Positions 1 through 11,085 of a DNA stretch of 64,000 bases are shown in pieces. Under the pieces are notes generated by a model. It was not told where the DNA came from. It made no database searches and saw only the letters and a list, made by a program, of their open reading frames with translations. Source of the stretch: Pluralibacter gergoviae ATCC 33028 = NBRC 105706 (GTDB taxonomy: Bacteria > Pseudomonadota > Gammaproteobacteria > Enterobacterales > Enterobacteriaceae); the NCBI RefSeq assembly GCF_001598855.1, contig NZ_BCZS01000005.1:62001-126000 (forward strand), read 5' to 3'. Within the stretch, counting starts at the first letter, position 1, and the number at the start of each line of letters is the position of its first letter. Made by a program: the position numbers and the translations under genes.

Positions 1-2
1 CG

Positions 3-407
3 GAAGCCGCGTCGAAGGTATTTCAGAGCGGGCTGGAGATCGTGATGTGCGGGCTGGACGTCACCAACAAAGCCGTTCTTGCCCCGGAATTTCTTGCCGC
101 GCTGCCGACGCTCAACCGCACCGGCGCGATGCTGCACGCCCTGTTCAGCCACTACCGCAGCGGCAGTATGACCAGCGGCCTGCGCATGCACGATCTGTGC
201 GCCATCGCCTGGCTGGTGCGCCCGCAGCTGTTTACCGTTAAGCCCTGCTTCGTGGCGGTTGAGACCCAGGGCCAGTGGACCGCAGGGACAACGGTGGTGG
301 ATATCGATGGCCGCTATGAGCAGCCCGCCAACGTGCAGGTAGCGCTGGACCTGGATGTTGAAGGGTTCCGCCGCTGGGTGGCGGAGGTGCTGGCCCTGGC
401 GCCGTAG
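3..407 (+). CDS. rihC: Ribonucleoside hydrolase RihC, C-terminal part (cut by window start)
   Basis: This is the 3' part of a nucleoside hydrolase that splits purine and pyrimidine ribonucleosides into base and ribose. The reading frame is already open at base 3, so the N-terminus lies outside the window; the in-frame GTG/ATG codons near 42-47 are internal, not starts. The visible 134 residues include [10 protein letters not shown] and [17 protein letters not shown], the latter carrying the His-Asp pair expected near the C-terminus of the family's active site. The ORF closes with TAG at 405-407. Position directly upstream of dapB in the same direction is the same as rihC in E. coli, which supports RihC over RihA or RihB. 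The name is confident; the missing N-terminal calcium-binding DxD motif could not be checked. Confidence 0.88.
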   Translation, partial: EAASKVFQSGLEIVMCGLDVTNKAVLAPEFLAALPTLNRTGAMLHALFSHYRSGSMTSGLRMHDLCAIAWLVRPQLFTVKPCFVAVETQGQWTAGTTVVDIDGRYEQPANVQVALDLDVEGFRRWVAEVLALAP

Positions 408-417
408 GACTATGCCT

Positions 418-1360
<943 letters not shown>

Positions 1361-1410
1361 GATTTCACTGTTCGTGATGTGGTCGTGGCAGTCGTTATTG
1401 TATTGATTGC

Positions 1411-1441
1411 AAGGGGCAATATTTTATTGCCCTTAAATTTT
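1411..1441 (+). terminator. Probable dapB terminator
   Basis: AAGGGGCAATA and TATTGCCCTT can pair with one bulged G and a short T-rich loop, followed by AAATTTT. It lies about 50 bases after the dapB stop, a sensible place for an intrinsic terminator. Confidence 0.5.
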
Positions 1442-1521
1442 ACCTGTTTAAGGTTGTTTTTATATTCAAGCATCTGTTTTTAAGTGTTAAACCATTAAAA
1501 TGTGTTGTTGATATGTAAAAT

Positions 1522-1537
1522 TTGACCATCTGGTCCA
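1522..1537 (+). promoter_or_regulatory. RutR operator upstream of carAB
   Basis: TTGACCATCTGGTCCA is close to the RutR palindrome TTGACCA-N2-TGGTCAA. RutR senses uracil/thymine and acts on carAB P1 in E. coli; the site stands far upstream of P1 here as well. Confidence 0.75.
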
Positions 1538-1578
1538 CTTTTTCCCGCCTTTTACTCATCCCAAACAGTTTTCCTGGT

Positions 1579-1594
1579 GCGCAAGCGTTTACCG
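1579..1594 (+). promoter_or_regulatory. PurR operator upstream of carAB
   Basis: GCGCAAGCGTTTACCG resembles the PurR box (ACGCAAACGTTTTCGT type) and has the same core as the E. coli carAB PurR site, about 100 bases upstream of the P1 -35. It would couple carbamoyl phosphate synthesis to purine levels. Confidence 0.7.
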
Positions 1595-1680
1595 GGGCCA
1601 TTAAAAGCGATCTTTTTGCCGTATCTGGATGGCTAAACCACCCAGTGGCGCGAAATAACATAAAAAATGGCCGCTTTGCG

Positions 1681-1709
1681 TTGACTTTTAGCTGCCGGAT
1701 CTCCAGAAT
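1681..1709 (+). promoter_or_regulatory. carAB promoter P1 (pyrimidine-controlled)
   Basis: TTGACT (1681-1686) and CAGAAT (1704-1709) are separated by 17 bases and match the E. coli carAB P1 position and sequence. P1 is the upstream, pyrimidine/purine-regulated promoter. Confidence 0.8.
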
Positions 1710-1748
1710 GCCGCCGTTTGCCGAAAATTCGCGGGCAGCAAATTTGCA

Positions 1749-1806
1749 TTGATTTGCATCATGAGAGTGAATTAATATGCAAATAAACCGAGTGAATATT
1801 CTCTGG
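1749..1806 (+). promoter_or_regulatory. carAB promoter P2 with two ArgR boxes
   Basis: The -10 TAATAT (1773-1778) lies inside GTGAATTAATATGCAAAT, an ARG-box-like palindrome. A second half-conserved box, AGTGAATATTCTC, begins at 1791, about two helical turns from the first. This paired arrangement overlapping P2 is how ArgR represses carAB in E. coli. The carA ribosome site GGAGGA (1805-1810) follows directly. Confidence 0.75.
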
Positions 1807-1814
1807 AGGATGTT

Positions 1815-2963
1815 TTGATTAAGTCAGCGCTTTTGGTTCTGGAAGACGGAACCCAGTTTCACGGTCGGGCCATTGGGGCAACGGGCACGGCGGTTGGGGA
1901 AGTCGTTTTCAATACTTCAATGACCGGTTATCAAGAAATCCTCACTGATCCCTCCTATTCCCGCCAAATCGTTACCCTTACTTATCCCCATATCGGCAAT
2001 GTCGGCACCAACGCCGCCGACGAAGAGTCTTCCCAGGTACACGCTCAGGGTCTGGTTATTCGCGACCTGCCGCTGATTGCCAGCAACTTCCGCTCTACCG
2101 AAGACCTCTCTTCTTATCTCAAGCGCCACAACATCGTGGCGATTGCCGATATTGATACCCGCAAGCTGACCCGCCTGCTGCGCGAGAAGGGCGCGCAGAA
2201 CGGCTGCATCATCGCGGGCGACGTCCCGGATGCGGCGCTGGCGCTGGAAAAAGCGAAAGCGTTCCCGGGCCTCAACGGCATGGACCTGGCGAAAGAGGTC
2301 ACCACCGGCGAGAACTACAGCTGGACCCAGGGCAGCTGGACCCTGGAAGGCGACCTGCCGGAAGCCAAAGCCGAGGGTGACCTGCCGTTCCACGTGGTGG
2401 CCTACGATTTCGGCGCCAAGCGCAACATCCTGCGCATGCTGGTGGACCGCGGCTGCCGCCTGACGGTGGTACCGGCGCAGACCTCCGCTGAAGAGGTGCT
2501 GAAGATGAACCCGGACGGCATCTTCCTCTCTAACGGCCCCGGCGACCCGGCGCCGTGCGACTACGCCATCGCGGCCATCGAAAAATTCCTTACTACCGAC
2601 ATTCCGGTATTCGGCATCTGCCTCGGCCACCAGCTGCTGGCCCTGGCGAGCGGCGCGAAGACCGTCAAGATGAAGTTCGGCCACCACGGCGGCAACCATC
2701 CGGTGAAAGACCTCGACCGCGACGTGGTGATGATCACCGCCCAGAACCACGGCTTTGCGGTGGATGAGGCGACGCTGCCTGCCAACCTGCGCGTGACCCA
2801 CAAATCGCTGTTCGACGGCACCCTGCAGGGCATTCACCGCACCGACAAGCCGGCCTTCAGCTTCCAGGGACACCCGGAGGCGAGCCCCGGCCCGCACGAT
2901 GCCGCGCCGCTGTTTGACCACTTTATCGAACTCATTGAGCAGTACCGTAAGACCGCTAAATAA
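1815..2963 (+). CDS. carA: Carbamoyl-phosphate synthase, glutaminase small subunit CarA
   Basis: CarA hydrolyses glutamine and passes ammonia through a tunnel to CarB, making carbamoyl phosphate for arginine and pyrimidines. The gene starts with TTG at 1815, as in E. coli, behind the ribosome site GGAGGA; no closer ATG fits. Length is 382 residues, equal to the E. coli protein. The N-terminal CPSase small-chain domain covers about residues 1-150, and the class I glutamine amidotransferase domain about 190-380. The nucleophile is in [11 protein letters not shown] (Cys269 by E. coli numbering) and the His/Glu pair in [10 protein letters not shown] (His353, Glu355). carB follows after 18 bases, so the two are co-transcribed from P1/P2. 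Confidence 0.98.
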   Translation: MIKSALLVLEDGTQFHGRAIGATGTAVGEVVFNTSMTGYQEILTDPSYSRQIVTLTYPHIGNVGTNAADEESSQVHAQGLVIRDLPLIASNFRSTEDLSSYLKRHNIVAIADIDTRKLTRLLREKGAQNGCIIAGDVPDAALALEKAKAFPGLNGMDLAKEVTTGENYSWTQGSWTLEGDLPEAKAEGDLPFHVVAYDFGAKRNILRMLVDRGCRLTVVPAQTSAEEVLKMNPDGIFLSNGPGDPAPCDYAIAAIEKFLTTDIPVFGICLGHQLLALASGAKTVKMKFGHHGGNHPVKDLDRDVVMITAQNHGFAVDEATLPANLRVTHKSLFDGTLQGIHRTDKPAFSFQGHPEASPGPHDAAPLFDHFIELIEQYRKTAK

Positions 2964-2981
2964 TCAGGAGCCTGAAGAACC

Positions 2982-5900
2982 ATGCCAAAACGTACTGATA
3001 TAAAAAGCATCCTGATCCTCGGCGCTGGCCCGATCGTTATCGGCCAGGCCTGCGAATTTGACTACTCCGGCGCCCAGGCGTGTAAAGCCCTGCGCGAAGA
3101 GGGCTACCGCGTCATTCTGGTGAACTCCAACCCGGCCACCATCATGACCGACCCGGAGATGGCCGACGCCACCTATATCGAGCCGATCCACTGGGAAGTG
3201 GTGCGCAAAATTATTGAAAAAGAGCGCCCGGATGCGGTGCTGCCGACCATGGGCGGCCAGACGGCGCTGAACTGCGCGCTGGAGCTGGAGCGTCAGGGGG
3301 TGCTGGAAGAGTTCGGCGTGACCATGATTGGCGCTACCGCCGATGCGATTGATAAAGCCGAAGACCGCCGCCGCTTCGACGTGGCGATGAAGAAAATCGG
3401 CCTCGACACCGCCCGCTCCGGCATCGCGCACACCATGGAAGAGGCGCTGGCGGTGGCCGCCGATGTCGGTTTCCCGTGCATTATCCGCCCCTCCTTTACC
3501 ATGGGCGGCACCGGCGGCGGCATCGCCTACAACCGCGAAGAGTTTGAAGAGATTTGCGAGCGCGGCCTGGATCTCTCCCCGACCAACGAGCTGCTGATCG
3601 ACGAGTCGCTGATCGGCTGGAAAGAGTACGAGATGGAAGTGGTTCGCGATAAGAACGACAACTGCATCATCGTCTGCTCGATCGAAAACTTCGACGCCAT
3701 GGGCATCCACACCGGCGACTCCATCACCGTGGCGCCGGCCCAGACGCTGACCGACAAAGAGTACCAGATCATGCGTAACGCCTCGATGGCGGTACTGCGT
3801 GAGATCGGCGTCGAAACCGGCGGCTCCAACGTGCAGTTTGCGGTTAACCCGAAGAATGGCCGCCTGATCGTTATCGAGATGAACCCGCGCGTGTCGCGCT
3901 CGTCCGCGCTGGCCTCGAAAGCCACCGGCTTCCCGATTGCGAAAGTGGCCGCTAAGCTGGCGGTGGGCTATACCCTCGACGAGCTGATGAACGACATCAC
4001 CGGCGGCCGCACCCCGGCCTCCTTCGAACCGTCCATCGACTATGTCGTCACCAAGATCCCGCGCTTTAACTTCGAGAAGTTCGCCGGGGCCAACGACCGC
4101 CTGACCACCCAGATGAAGTCCGTCGGCGAAGTGATGGCCATCGGCCGCACCCAGCAGGAGTCGCTGCAGAAAGCGCTGCGCGGCCTGGAAGTGGGCGCCA
4201 CCGGTTTTGACCCGAAAGTCAGCCTCGACGATCCGGAAGCGCTGACCAAAATCCGCCGCGAGCTGAAGGACGCGGGCGCTGAGCGCATCTGGTACATCGC
4301 CGACGCCTTCCGCGCCGGCCTGTCGGTGGACGGCGTGTTCAACCTGACCAACATCGACCGCTGGTTCCTGGTGCAGATTGAAGAGCTGGTGCGCCTGGAA
4401 GAGAAAGTGGCGGAGCTGGGCATCAACGGCTTGGACGCTGATTTCCTGCGCGTGCTCAAGCGCAAAGGCTTTGCCGACGCCCGCCTGGCGAAGCTCGCCG
4501 GCGTGCGCGAAGCGGAAATCCGCAAACTGCGCAATCAGTACGGCCTGCACCCGGTCTACAAACGCGTGGATACCTGCGCCGCGGAGTTCGCCACCGATAC
4601 CGCCTACATGTACTCCACCTATGAAGACGAATGCGAAGCCAACCCGTCCGTAGACCGCGACAAGATCATGGTCCTCGGCGGCGGGCCGAACCGTATCGGT
4701 CAGGGGATTGAGTTTGACTACTGCTGCGTCCACGCCTCGCTGGCGCTGCGCGAAGACGGCTACGAGACCATCATGGTCAACTGTAACCCGGAAACCGTCT
4801 CCACCGACTACGACACCTCCGACCGCCTCTACTTCGAGCCGGTTACCCTGGAAGACGTGCTGGAGATCGTGCGCATCGAGAAGCCGAAGGGCGTGATTGT
4901 CCAGTACGGCGGCCAGACGCCGCTGAAGCTGGCCCGCGACCTTGAAGCTGCAGGCGTGCCGGTTATCGGCACCAGCCCGGACGCCATCGACCGCGCCGAA
5001 GACCGCGAGCGCTTCCAGCAGGCGGTAGACCGCCTCAAGCTCAAGCAGCCGGCCAACGCCACCGTTACCGCCATTGAACAGGCGGTAGAGAAAGCGAAAG
5101 AGATTGGCTATCCGCTGGTGGTGCGCCCCTCCTACGTGCTGGGCGGCCGCGCAATGGAGATCGTTTATGACGAGGCCGACCTGCGTCGCTACTTCCAGAC
5201 CGCGGTCAGCGTTTCCAACGACGCGCCGGTGCTGCTGGACCGCTTCCTCGACGATGCGGTTGAAGTGGACGTTGACGCTATCTGCGACGGTGAAGCCGTG
5301 GTCATCGGCGGCATCATGGAGCATATCGAACAGGCCGGCGTCCACTCCGGCGACTCCGCCTGCTCGCTGCCGGCCTATACCCTCAGCCAGGAGATCCAGG
5401 ACGTGATGCGCCAGCAGGTGCAGAAGCTGGCCTTCGAGCTGCAGGTGCGCGGCCTGATGAACGTCCAGTTCGCGGTGAAGAATAACGAAGTCTATCTGAT
5501 TGAAGTTAACCCGCGTGCGGCGCGCACCGTGCCGTTCGTCTCGAAAGCCACCGGCGTTGCGCTGGCGAAAGTGGCGGCCCGCGTGATGGTCGGCCAGACG
5601 CTGGCCCAGCAGGGCGTCACTAAAGAGGTAATCCCGCCGTACTACTCGGTGAAAGAGGTGGTGCTGCCGTTCAACAAGTTCCCGGGCGTTGACCCGCTGC
5701 TGGGGCCGGAAATGCGCTCCACCGGGGAAGTGATGGGCGTCGGCCGCACCTTCGCAGAGGCGTTTGCCAAGGCGCAGCTCGGCAGCAGCTCGACCATGAA
5801 GAAATCGGGCCGCGCGCTGCTGTCGGTGCGCGAAGGCGATAAAGAGCGGGTGGTGGATCTGGCGGCGAAGCTGCTCAAGCAGGGCTTCGAGCTGGATGCG

Positions 5901-6206
5901 ACCCACGGCACGGCGGTGGTGCTGGGCGAAGCGGGCATCAACCCGCGCCTGGTGAACAAGGTGCATGAAGGCCGTCCGCACATTCAGGACCGCATCAAGA
6001 ATGGCGAGTATACCTACATCATCAACACCACCGCAGGCCGCCAGGCGATTGAGGACTCCCGCGTCATTCGCCGCAGCGCCCTGCAGTACAAGGTGCACTA
6101 TGACACCACCCTGAACGGCGGCTTCGCCACCGCGATGGCCCTGAACGCAGACGCTACCGAGCAGGTGACGTCGGTGCAGGAGATGCACGCCCGCATCGCG
6201 AAGTAA
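2982..6206 (+). CDS. carB: Carbamoyl-phosphate synthase large subunit CarB
   Basis: CarB carries the two ATP-grasp sites that make carboxyphosphate and then carbamoyl phosphate, plus the C-terminal allosteric domain bound by ornithine, UMP and IMP. At 1074 residues it matches the family (E. coli 1073). The duplicated architecture is visible: [20 protein letters not shown] near residue 10 is echoed by [20 protein letters not shown] near 560, and each half has an ATP-grasp glycine loop ([10 protein letters not shown] near 175; [10 protein letters not shown] near 720). The C-terminal MGS-like domain begins near 935. An 18-base gap with ribosome site AGGAG follows carA. The opposite strand holds an equally long open frame, which is a base-composition shadow. 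Confidence 0.98.
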   Translation: MPKRTDIKSILILGAGPIVIGQACEFDYSGAQACKALREEGYRVILVNSNPATIMTDPEMADATYIEPIHWEVVRKIIEKERPDAVLPTMGGQTALNCALELERQGVLEEFGVTMIGATADAIDKAEDRRRFDVAMKKIGLDTARSGIAHTMEEALAVAADVGFPCIIRPSFTMGGTGGGIAYNREEFEEICERGLDLSPTNELLIDESLIGWKEYEMEVVRDKNDNCIIVCSIENFDAMGIHTGDSITVAPAQTLTDKEYQIMRNASMAVLREIGVETGGSNVQFAVNPKNGRLIVIEMNPRVSRSSALASKATGFPIAKVAAKLAVGYTLDELMNDITGGRTPASFEPSIDYVVTKIPRFNFEKFAGANDRLTTQMKSVGEVMAIGRTQQESLQKALRGLEVGATGFDPKVSLDDPEALTKIRRELKDAGAERIWYIADAFRAGLSVDGVFNLTNIDRWFLVQIEELVRLEEKVAELGINGLDADFLRVLKRKGFADARLAKLAGVREAEIRKLRNQYGLHPVYKRVDTCAAEFATDTAYMYSTYEDECEANPSVDRDKIMVLGGGPNRIGQGIEFDYCCVHASLALREDGYETIMVNCNPETVSTDYDTSDRLYFEPVTLEDVLEIVRIEKPKGVIVQYGGQTPLKLARDLEAAGVPVIGTSPDAIDRAEDRERFQQAVDRLKLKQPANATVTAIEQAVEKAKEIGYPLVVRPSYVLGGRAMEIVYDEADLRRYFQTAVSVSNDAPVLLDRFLDDAVEVDVDAICDGEAVVIGGIMEHIEQAGVHSGDSACSLPAYTLSQEIQDVMRQQVQKLAFELQVRGLMNVQFAVKNNEVYLIEVNPRAARTVPFVSKATGVALAKVAARVMVGQTLAQQGVTKEVIPPYYSVKEVVLPFNKFPGVDPLLGPEMRSTGEVMGVGRTFAEAFAKAQLGSSSTMKKSGRALLSVREGDKERVVDLAAKLLKQGFELDATHGTAVVLGEAGINPRLVNKVHEGRPHIQDRIKNGEYTYIINTTAGRQAIEDSRVIRRSALQYKVHYDTTLNGGFATAMALNADATEQVTSVQEMHARIAK

Positions 6207-6215
6207 TCCGGTGGG

Positions 6216-6237
6216 CCCGGCAACGCGCGTTGCCGGG
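6216..6237 (+). terminator. GC-rich hairpin after carB
   Basis: CCCGGCAACG (6216-6225) and CGTTGCCGGG (6228-6237) form a perfect 10-bp stem starting 10 bases after the carB stop. No T run follows, so it may be a transcript stabiliser or part of a factor-dependent terminator rather than a classic one. Confidence 0.5.
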
Positions 6238-6351
6238 TCTCATTCCCCGCGCGTTATCTTCAGAGTCTTCTGGTTTTTCTCTTCTCCTCAGTCAGTTAGC
6301 CTAAAGTTATTAAGCAAGAACTACTTTCTACTAACGATCAGGGAGAACATC

Positions 6352-6585
6352 ATGCGTCATCGCCTGCTGACCACCGCTATTTTTGCCGCCGCTGCGCTGT
6401 TTACCGTAGTTGGCTGTTCCTCAAACCAGGCCGTGAAAACCACCGACGGCAAGACCATCGTCACCGACGGTAAGCCGCAGGTTGATGAGGACACCGGGCT
6501 GGTTTCCTATGAAAACGCCGAGACCGGTAAAACCGAGCAGGTTAACCGCGATCAGGTGAAATCGATGAGCGAACTGGATAACTAA
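6352..6585 (+). CDS. Small YgdI/YgdR-like lipoprotein (DUF903-type)
   Basis: This 77-residue protein is predicted to be a lipoprotein. The signal peptide MRHRLLTTAIFAAAALFTVVG ends in a lipobox, VVGC, giving a lipidated Cys22. The mature part is short, polar and β-rich (VKTTDGKTIVTDGKPQVD, then YENAETGKTEQVNRDQVKSM), which resembles the small SH3-like fold of the YgdI/YgdR family. ATG 6352 is chosen over the longer frame because it follows a GGGAGA ribosome site (6341-6346) and starts directly with the signal peptide. Function is unknown in the family. It stands alone between carB and kefF, where E. coli K-12 has the cai/fix genes. Confidence 0.82.
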   Translation: MRHRLLTTAIFAAAALFTVVGCSSNQAVKTTDGKTIVTDGKPQVDEDTGLVSYENAETGKTEQVNRDQVKSMSELDN

Positions 6586-6621
6586 TTCAGATTTCTCAAC
6601 GTTCCACGCCAGTAATATTCA

Positions 6622-6688
6622 CTGTTAGCCTGGGTCGGTTACGACTAGACTTACCTGTCGAAACAGATAAGTCACAACAGGCTAACAG
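6622..6688 (+). promoter_or_regulatory. Structured dyad abutting the kefF start codon
   Basis: CTGTTAGCCTG (6622-6632) and CAGGCTAACAG (6678-6688) are perfect 11-base inverted repeats, and the right arm ends on the base before the kefF ATG. Between them lie a small hairpin (GTCG-GTTA-CGAC, 6634-6645) and a second hairpin of 11 positions with one mismatch (6648-6658 with 6663-6673, loop CGAA). As RNA this makes a three-way junction that would bury the kefF ribosome-binding region; as DNA it could be an operator. TAATAT at 6613-6618 is a possible -10, which would start transcription close to the left arm. Function is inferred only. Confidence 0.5.
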
Positions 6689-7219
6689 ATGATTTTAATT
6701 ATTTATTCGCATCCTTATCCGCAGCATTCGCATGCGAATAAACGGATGATTGACCAGGCAAGGGAAATTGACGGCGTAGAAGTCCGTTCCCTCTATCACC
6801 TCTATCCCGATTTCAATATTGATATTGCCGCCGAACAGGAGGCGCTCTCCCGCGCCGACCTGATCGTCTGGCAGCACCCGATGCAGTGGTACAGCGTACC
6901 GCCGCTGCTCAAGCTGTGGATCGATAAAGTTCTCTCCCACGGCTGGGCCTACGGTCACGGCGGCACAGCCCTGAACGGTAAAAGCCTGCTGTGGGCGGTG
7001 ACTACCGGCGGCGGCGATAAGCACTTCGCCATCGGCGACTTCCCGGGCTTCGATATCTTAGGCCAACCGCTGCAGGCAACCGCGCTTTACTGCGGCCTGA
7101 AGTGGCTGCCGCCCTTCGCCATGCACAGCACTTTCATCTGCGACGACGAAACGCTGACCGCACAGGCGCGTCGCTATAAACAACGACTAGTGGAATGGCA
7201 GGAGGCGCACCGTGGATAG
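6689..7219 (+). CDS. kefF: Glutathione-regulated potassium-efflux ancillary protein KefF
   Basis: KefF is the flavodoxin-like quinone oxidoreductase that binds KefC in the cytoplasm and is needed for full efflux activity during electrophile stress. The 176 residues equal the E. coli length. The flavodoxin-2 fold is seen in the first strand [16 protein letters not shown], the FMN-contact segment [19 protein letters not shown] (about 69-87), and the second loop [18 protein letters not shown] (about 105-122). The frame overlaps kefC by 8 bases, so translation is probably coupled. The start is ATG 6689, immediately behind an inverted repeat that could control it. Confidence 0.96.
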   Translation: MILIIYSHPYPQHSHANKRMIDQAREIDGVEVRSLYHLYPDFNIDIAAEQEALSRADLIVWQHPMQWYSVPPLLKLWIDKVLSHGWAYGHGGTALNGKSLLWAVTTGGGDKHFAIGDFPGFDILGQPLQATALYCGLKWLPPFAMHSTFICDDETLTAQARRYKQRLVEWQEAHRG

Positions 7220-9077
7220 CCATGCGTTAATACAGGCGCTGATTTACCTGGGGTCCGCCGCCCTGATTGTGCCCATCGCTATGCGTCTGGGGCTGGGCTC
7301 GGTGCTCGGCTACCTGATTGCCGGCTGCGCCATCGGCCCCTGGGGGCTGCGGCTGGTGGCCGACGCCGAGTCTATTCTTCACTTTGCCGAAATCGGCGTG
7401 GTGCTGATGCTGTTCGTTATCGGGCTTGAGCTGGATCCCCAGCGCCTGTGGAAGCTGCGGGCCTCGGTATTCGGCGGCGGCACCGTGCAGATGGTTCTCT
7501 GCGGCGCGGCGCTGGGCGGTTTCTGCATTCTGCTCGGCCTCAACTGGAAGGTGGCGGCGCTGATCGGCCTGACGCTGGCGCTCTCCTCGACGGCGATCAC
7601 CATGCAGGCGATGAATGAGCGTAACCTGACGGTATCCCAGCTGGGCCGCACTACGTTTGCCGTGCTGCTGTTTCAGGATATCGCGGCCATTCCGCTGGTG
7701 GCGATGATCCCGCTGCTGGCGGCGAGCGGCGGGTCGACGACTCTGGCCGCGTTTGCGCTGTCGGCGGCAAAAGTCGTTGCCGCGCTGGCGCTGGTGGTAC
7801 TCCTCGGGCGCTACGTTACTCGGCCGGTGCTGCGCTTCGTCGCCCGTTCGGGCCTGCGGGAAGTGTTCAGCGCCGTGGCGCTATTCCTGATCTTCGGCTT
7901 TGGCCTGCTGCTGGAGGGCGTTGGCCTGTCGATGGCGATGGGGGCGTTTCTGGCGGGGGTACTGCTGGCAAGCTCCGAGTACCGCCACGCGCTGGAGAGC
8001 GATATTGAACCCTTCAAGGGGCTGCTGCTGGGACTGTTCTTTATCGGCGTCGGCATGTCTATCGACTTCGGCACCCTGATGTCCCATCCGCTGCGCATCC
8101 TGCTGCTGCTGGTCGGTTTTCTGGTGATTAAGTTTGTCATGCTGTGGCTTATCGCCTGCCCGCTCGGCGTGCCGAAGGCCCAGCGCACCCTGTTCGCTAC
8201 GCTGCTGGGGCAGGGCAGTGAATTTGCTTTCGTGGTGTTTGGTGCAGCGCAGATGGCGAACGTTATCGACGCCGAATGGGGCAAAGCCCTGACGCTGACG
8301 GTGGCGCTGTCGATGGCGGCAACGCCCATTCTGCTGGTCGTCCTCTCCCGGCTGGAGAGATCCTCCGCGGGCCAGGAGCGGGAGGCCGATGAAATTGATG
8401 AAGAGCAGCCGCGGGTGATCGTTGCCGGCTTCGGCCGCTACGGTCAGATAGCCGGGCGTCTGCTGCTGGCCAACGGCGTGAAAATGGTCATCCTCGATCA
8501 CGATCCGGATCACGTCGATACGCTACGCAAGTTTGATATGAAGGTGTTTTACGGCGATGCGACCCGCGCCGGCCTGCTGGAGTCCGCCGGGGCGGAGAAA
8601 GCAGAGGTGCTGATAAACGCCATCGACGATCCGAAGGTTAACCTTGAGCTGAGTGAGCTGGCCAGAAGCCAGTTCCCGCATCTGCAGATCATCGCCCGCG
8701 CCCGCGACGTCGAGCACTATATTCACCTACGCCAGGCCGGCGTCACCTATGCCGAGCGTGAAACCTTTGAAGGGGCGCTGAAGTCCGGGCGGATGGCGCT
8801 GGAGTCCCTTGGGCTTGGCCCCTATGAGGCTCGCGAACGGGCCGATCAGTTCCGCCACTTCAACGTCAGGATGGTTGAGGAGATGGTGGAAGCCGCTGAA
8901 AATGATGAGGCCTCCTTCGCGGCGGCGATCAAGCGCACCGGCGCGATGCTGACCGATATCATTAATGAAGATCGTGACCGGATGTCGCTCATTCAGCAGC
9001 ACGGCTGGCAGGGGACCGAAGAGGGAAATCACAGCGGAAACGTTGCCGAGGAGCCGGAAGCTAAACCTTCGGTATAA
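7212..9077 (+). CDS. kefC: Glutathione-regulated potassium/proton antiporter KefC
   Basis: KefC releases K+ from the cell when glutathione adducts bind, acidifying the cytoplasm and protecting from electrophiles. The 621-residue protein has an N-terminal CPA2 Na+/H+-exchanger domain of about 380 residues with a dozen hydrophobic segments, a cytoplasmic RCK/KTN domain beginning at [18 protein letters not shown] (about residue 401), and a soluble tail. The membrane part includes the conserved [14 protein letters not shown] and [16 protein letters not shown] segments. The start GTG 7212 lies within the end of kefF. Length and layout fit KefC rather than KefB, as do the kefF partner and the folA neighbour. 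Confidence 0.97.
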   Translation: MDSHALIQALIYLGSAALIVPIAMRLGLGSVLGYLIAGCAIGPWGLRLVADAESILHFAEIGVVLMLFVIGLELDPQRLWKLRASVFGGGTVQMVLCGAALGGFCILLGLNWKVAALIGLTLALSSTAITMQAMNERNLTVSQLGRTTFAVLLFQDIAAIPLVAMIPLLAASGGSTTLAAFALSAAKVVAALALVVLLGRYVTRPVLRFVARSGLREVFSAVALFLIFGFGLLLEGVGLSMAMGAFLAGVLLASSEYRHALESDIEPFKGLLLGLFFIGVGMSIDFGTLMSHPLRILLLLVGFLVIKFVMLWLIACPLGVPKAQRTLFATLLGQGSEFAFVVFGAAQMANVIDAEWGKALTLTVALSMAATPILLVVLSRLERSSAGQEREADEIDEEQPRVIVAGFGRYGQIAGRLLLANGVKMVILDHDPDHVDTLRKFDMKVFYGDATRAGLLESAGAEKAEVLINAIDDPKVNLELSELARSQFPHLQIIARARDVEHYIHLRQAGVTYAERETFEGALKSGRMALESLGLGPYEARERADQFRHFNVRMVEEMVEAAENDEASFAAAIKRTGAMLTDIINEDRDRMSLIQQHGWQGTEEGNHSGNVAEEPEAKPSV

Positions 9078-9088
9078 CGCGGACTTAG

Positions 9089-9775
<687 letters not shown>

Positions 9776-9801
9776 ACTGTTTCTGCATTAGCGCAGCCCT
9801 T

Positions 9802-9837
9802 TTGCCGGGCGGCGCTGCGCTTGCACCGGCCTACAAA
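9802..9837. repeat. REP-type palindromic unit between folA and apaH
   Basis: TTGCCGGGCGGCGCTGCGCTTGCACCGGCCTAC has the GCCGG...CCGGCCTAC layout of enterobacterial REP elements. It lies in the convergent folA/apaH gap, a usual REP position, where such elements protect transcript ends. (The span quoted here is the unit's two halves; the core arms are GCCGGGC and CCGGC.). Confidence 0.65.
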
Positions 9838-9840
9838 CTA

Positions 9841-9862
9841 CGGCAGCGTTAAGACGCTGCCG
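9841..9862. terminator. Perfect hairpin spanning the apaH stop codon
   Basis: CGGCAGCGT (9841-9849) and ACGCTGCCG (9854-9862) form a 9-bp stem with loop TAAG; the apaH stop codon (9849-9851, minus strand) is inside it. It probably serves as a two-way transcript end for folA and apaH, although neither side has a long T run. Confidence 0.5.
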
Positions 9863-10700
9863 CTTCCTCTTCTTCGCCCAAATCCAGCCGGCGGTTAGAC
9901 GGCTGCACGAAGTAGCGCTTATCTTCCCAGCGCAGGCAGGTGAGGTTGCCGCCCCAGCAGCAGCCGGTATCCAGGCCGTAAATCCCTTCCGGGGTACCTT
10001 TTCCTTCCAGCGACGCCCAGTGGCCAAAGGCAATGCTGTACTCCTGCGATACCGGGCCGGGAATGGCAAACCACGGCTTCAGCGGCGAAGGCGCATTTTC
10101 CGGGGCCTCTTTGCTGTACATGTCCAGCTGGCCATTGGGGAAGCAGTAGCGCATGCGGGTGAAGGCGTTGGAGATAAAGCGCAGCCGGGCGAGGCCGGAG
10201 AGCGCTTCCGACCAGTGGTTCGGCAGATCGCCGTACATCGCATCGAGAAAGAACGGGTAGGAGTCGCTGCACAGCACCGCCTCCACGTCGCGGGCGCAGC
10301 GCTCGGCCGTCGCCAGGTCCCACTGCGGCGTAATGCCGGCGTGGGCCATCACCAGCTTTTTCTCTCTGTCGACCTGCAGCAGCGGCTGGCGGCGAAGCCA
10401 GTTGATAAGCTCGTCGGCATCCGGGGCTTCCAGCAGCGGCGTGAGCCTGTCCTTCGGCTTATTGCGGCTGATGCCGGCGAATACCGCCAGCAGATGGAGA
10501 TCGTGATTGCCGAGCACAATGCGCGCGCTGTCGCCGAGGGATTTTACGTAGCGCAGAACCTCCAGCGACGCCGGACCTCTTGCCACCAGATCGCCGGTCA
10601 GCCACAGGCTATCTTCGCGCGGGTTAAACTGCACCTGCTCAAGTAGGGCAATGAGCTCATCGTAGCAGCCGTGAATATCGCCGATTAAGTATGTAGACAT
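9849..10700 (-). CDS. apaH: Bis(5'-nucleosyl)-tetraphosphatase, symmetrical, ApaH
   Basis: ApaH cleaves Ap4A to two ADP and also decaps Np4-capped RNA in E. coli. The start chosen, ATG at 10700, gives [15 protein letters not shown] and 283 residues (E. coli 280); the longer frame upstream runs into apaG. Metallophosphatase motifs are clear: GDIHG (7-11), GDLVARGP (about 37-44) and GNHD (about 67-70), with the later AHAGI and FGHW histidines. It is the last gene of the surA-pdxA-rsmA-apaG-apaH operon, 4 bases after apaG. The C-terminus ends in an acidic EEEEAAAS tail a little longer than in E. coli. Confidence 0.97.
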   Translation of the reverse strand: MSTYLIGDIHGCYDELIALLEQVQFNPREDSLWLTGDLVARGPASLEVLRYVKSLGDSARIVLGNHDLHLLAVFAGISRNKPKDRLTPLLEAPDADELINWLRRQPLLQVDREKKLVMAHAGITPQWDLATAERCARDVEAVLCSDSYPFFLDAMYGDLPNHWSEALSGLARLRFISNAFTRMRYCFPNGQLDMYSKEAPENAPSPLKPWFAIPGPVSQEYSIAFGHWASLEGKGTPEGIYGLDTGCCWGGNLTCLRWEDKRYFVQPSNRRLDLGEEEEAAAS

Positions 10701-10704
10701 GGGA

Positions 10705-11082
10705 TCAGTGTATGAGCGCCGGCACGGCCAGGCGGAAAACGGGAATATCGATGCTGAACGGATTGCCGTTAGCATCGACCATATCATAATGCCCCTGCAT
10801 GGTGCCCAGAGGCGTTTCCAGCACGGCGCCGCTGGTGTACTGGTACTCGTTGCCGGGCTCGATATGCGGCTGAACGCCAACGACACCTTCGCCCTGCACC
10901 TCGGTTTCGCGGCCGTTGCCGTTAGTGATCAGCCAGTAGCGGCCGAGTAGCTGAACAGATTCCCGCCCCAGGTTGCGGATCGTGACGGTATACGCAAAGA
11001 CGTAACGCTCTTCATCCGGCGCCGACTGCGCCTCAATATAGACGCTCTGCACCTGAACGCACACGCGGGGCGAATTGATCAT
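10705..11082 (-). CDS. apaG: ApaG domain protein (Co2+/Mg2+ efflux-associated)
   Basis: ApaG is a single fibronectin-III-like β-sandwich domain. In enteric bacteria it was linked to cobalt resistance and magnesium efflux, but its biochemical role is not settled. The 125 residues match the family length. Characteristic segments are [29 protein letters not shown] (positions about 28-56) and the glycine-rich [22 protein letters not shown], then MQGHYDMVD. It lies 3 bases after rsmA and 4 before apaH, so the three are translated from one message. Confidence 0.96.
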   Translation of the reverse strand: MINSPRVCVQVQSVYIEAQSAPDEERYVFAYTVTIRNLGRESVQLLGRYWLITNGNGRETEVQGEGVVGVQPHIEPGNEYQYTSGAVLETPLGTMQGHYDMVDANGNPFSIDIPVFRLAVPALIH

Positions 11083-11085
11083 GTT

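Noticed and set aside
2964-6188. 1074-codon open frame antisense to carB
   Set aside because: It mirrors carB almost exactly, has a low-complexity His/Arg/Ala/Gly-rich translation with no domain, and arises from GC-rich third positions. carB is unambiguous.
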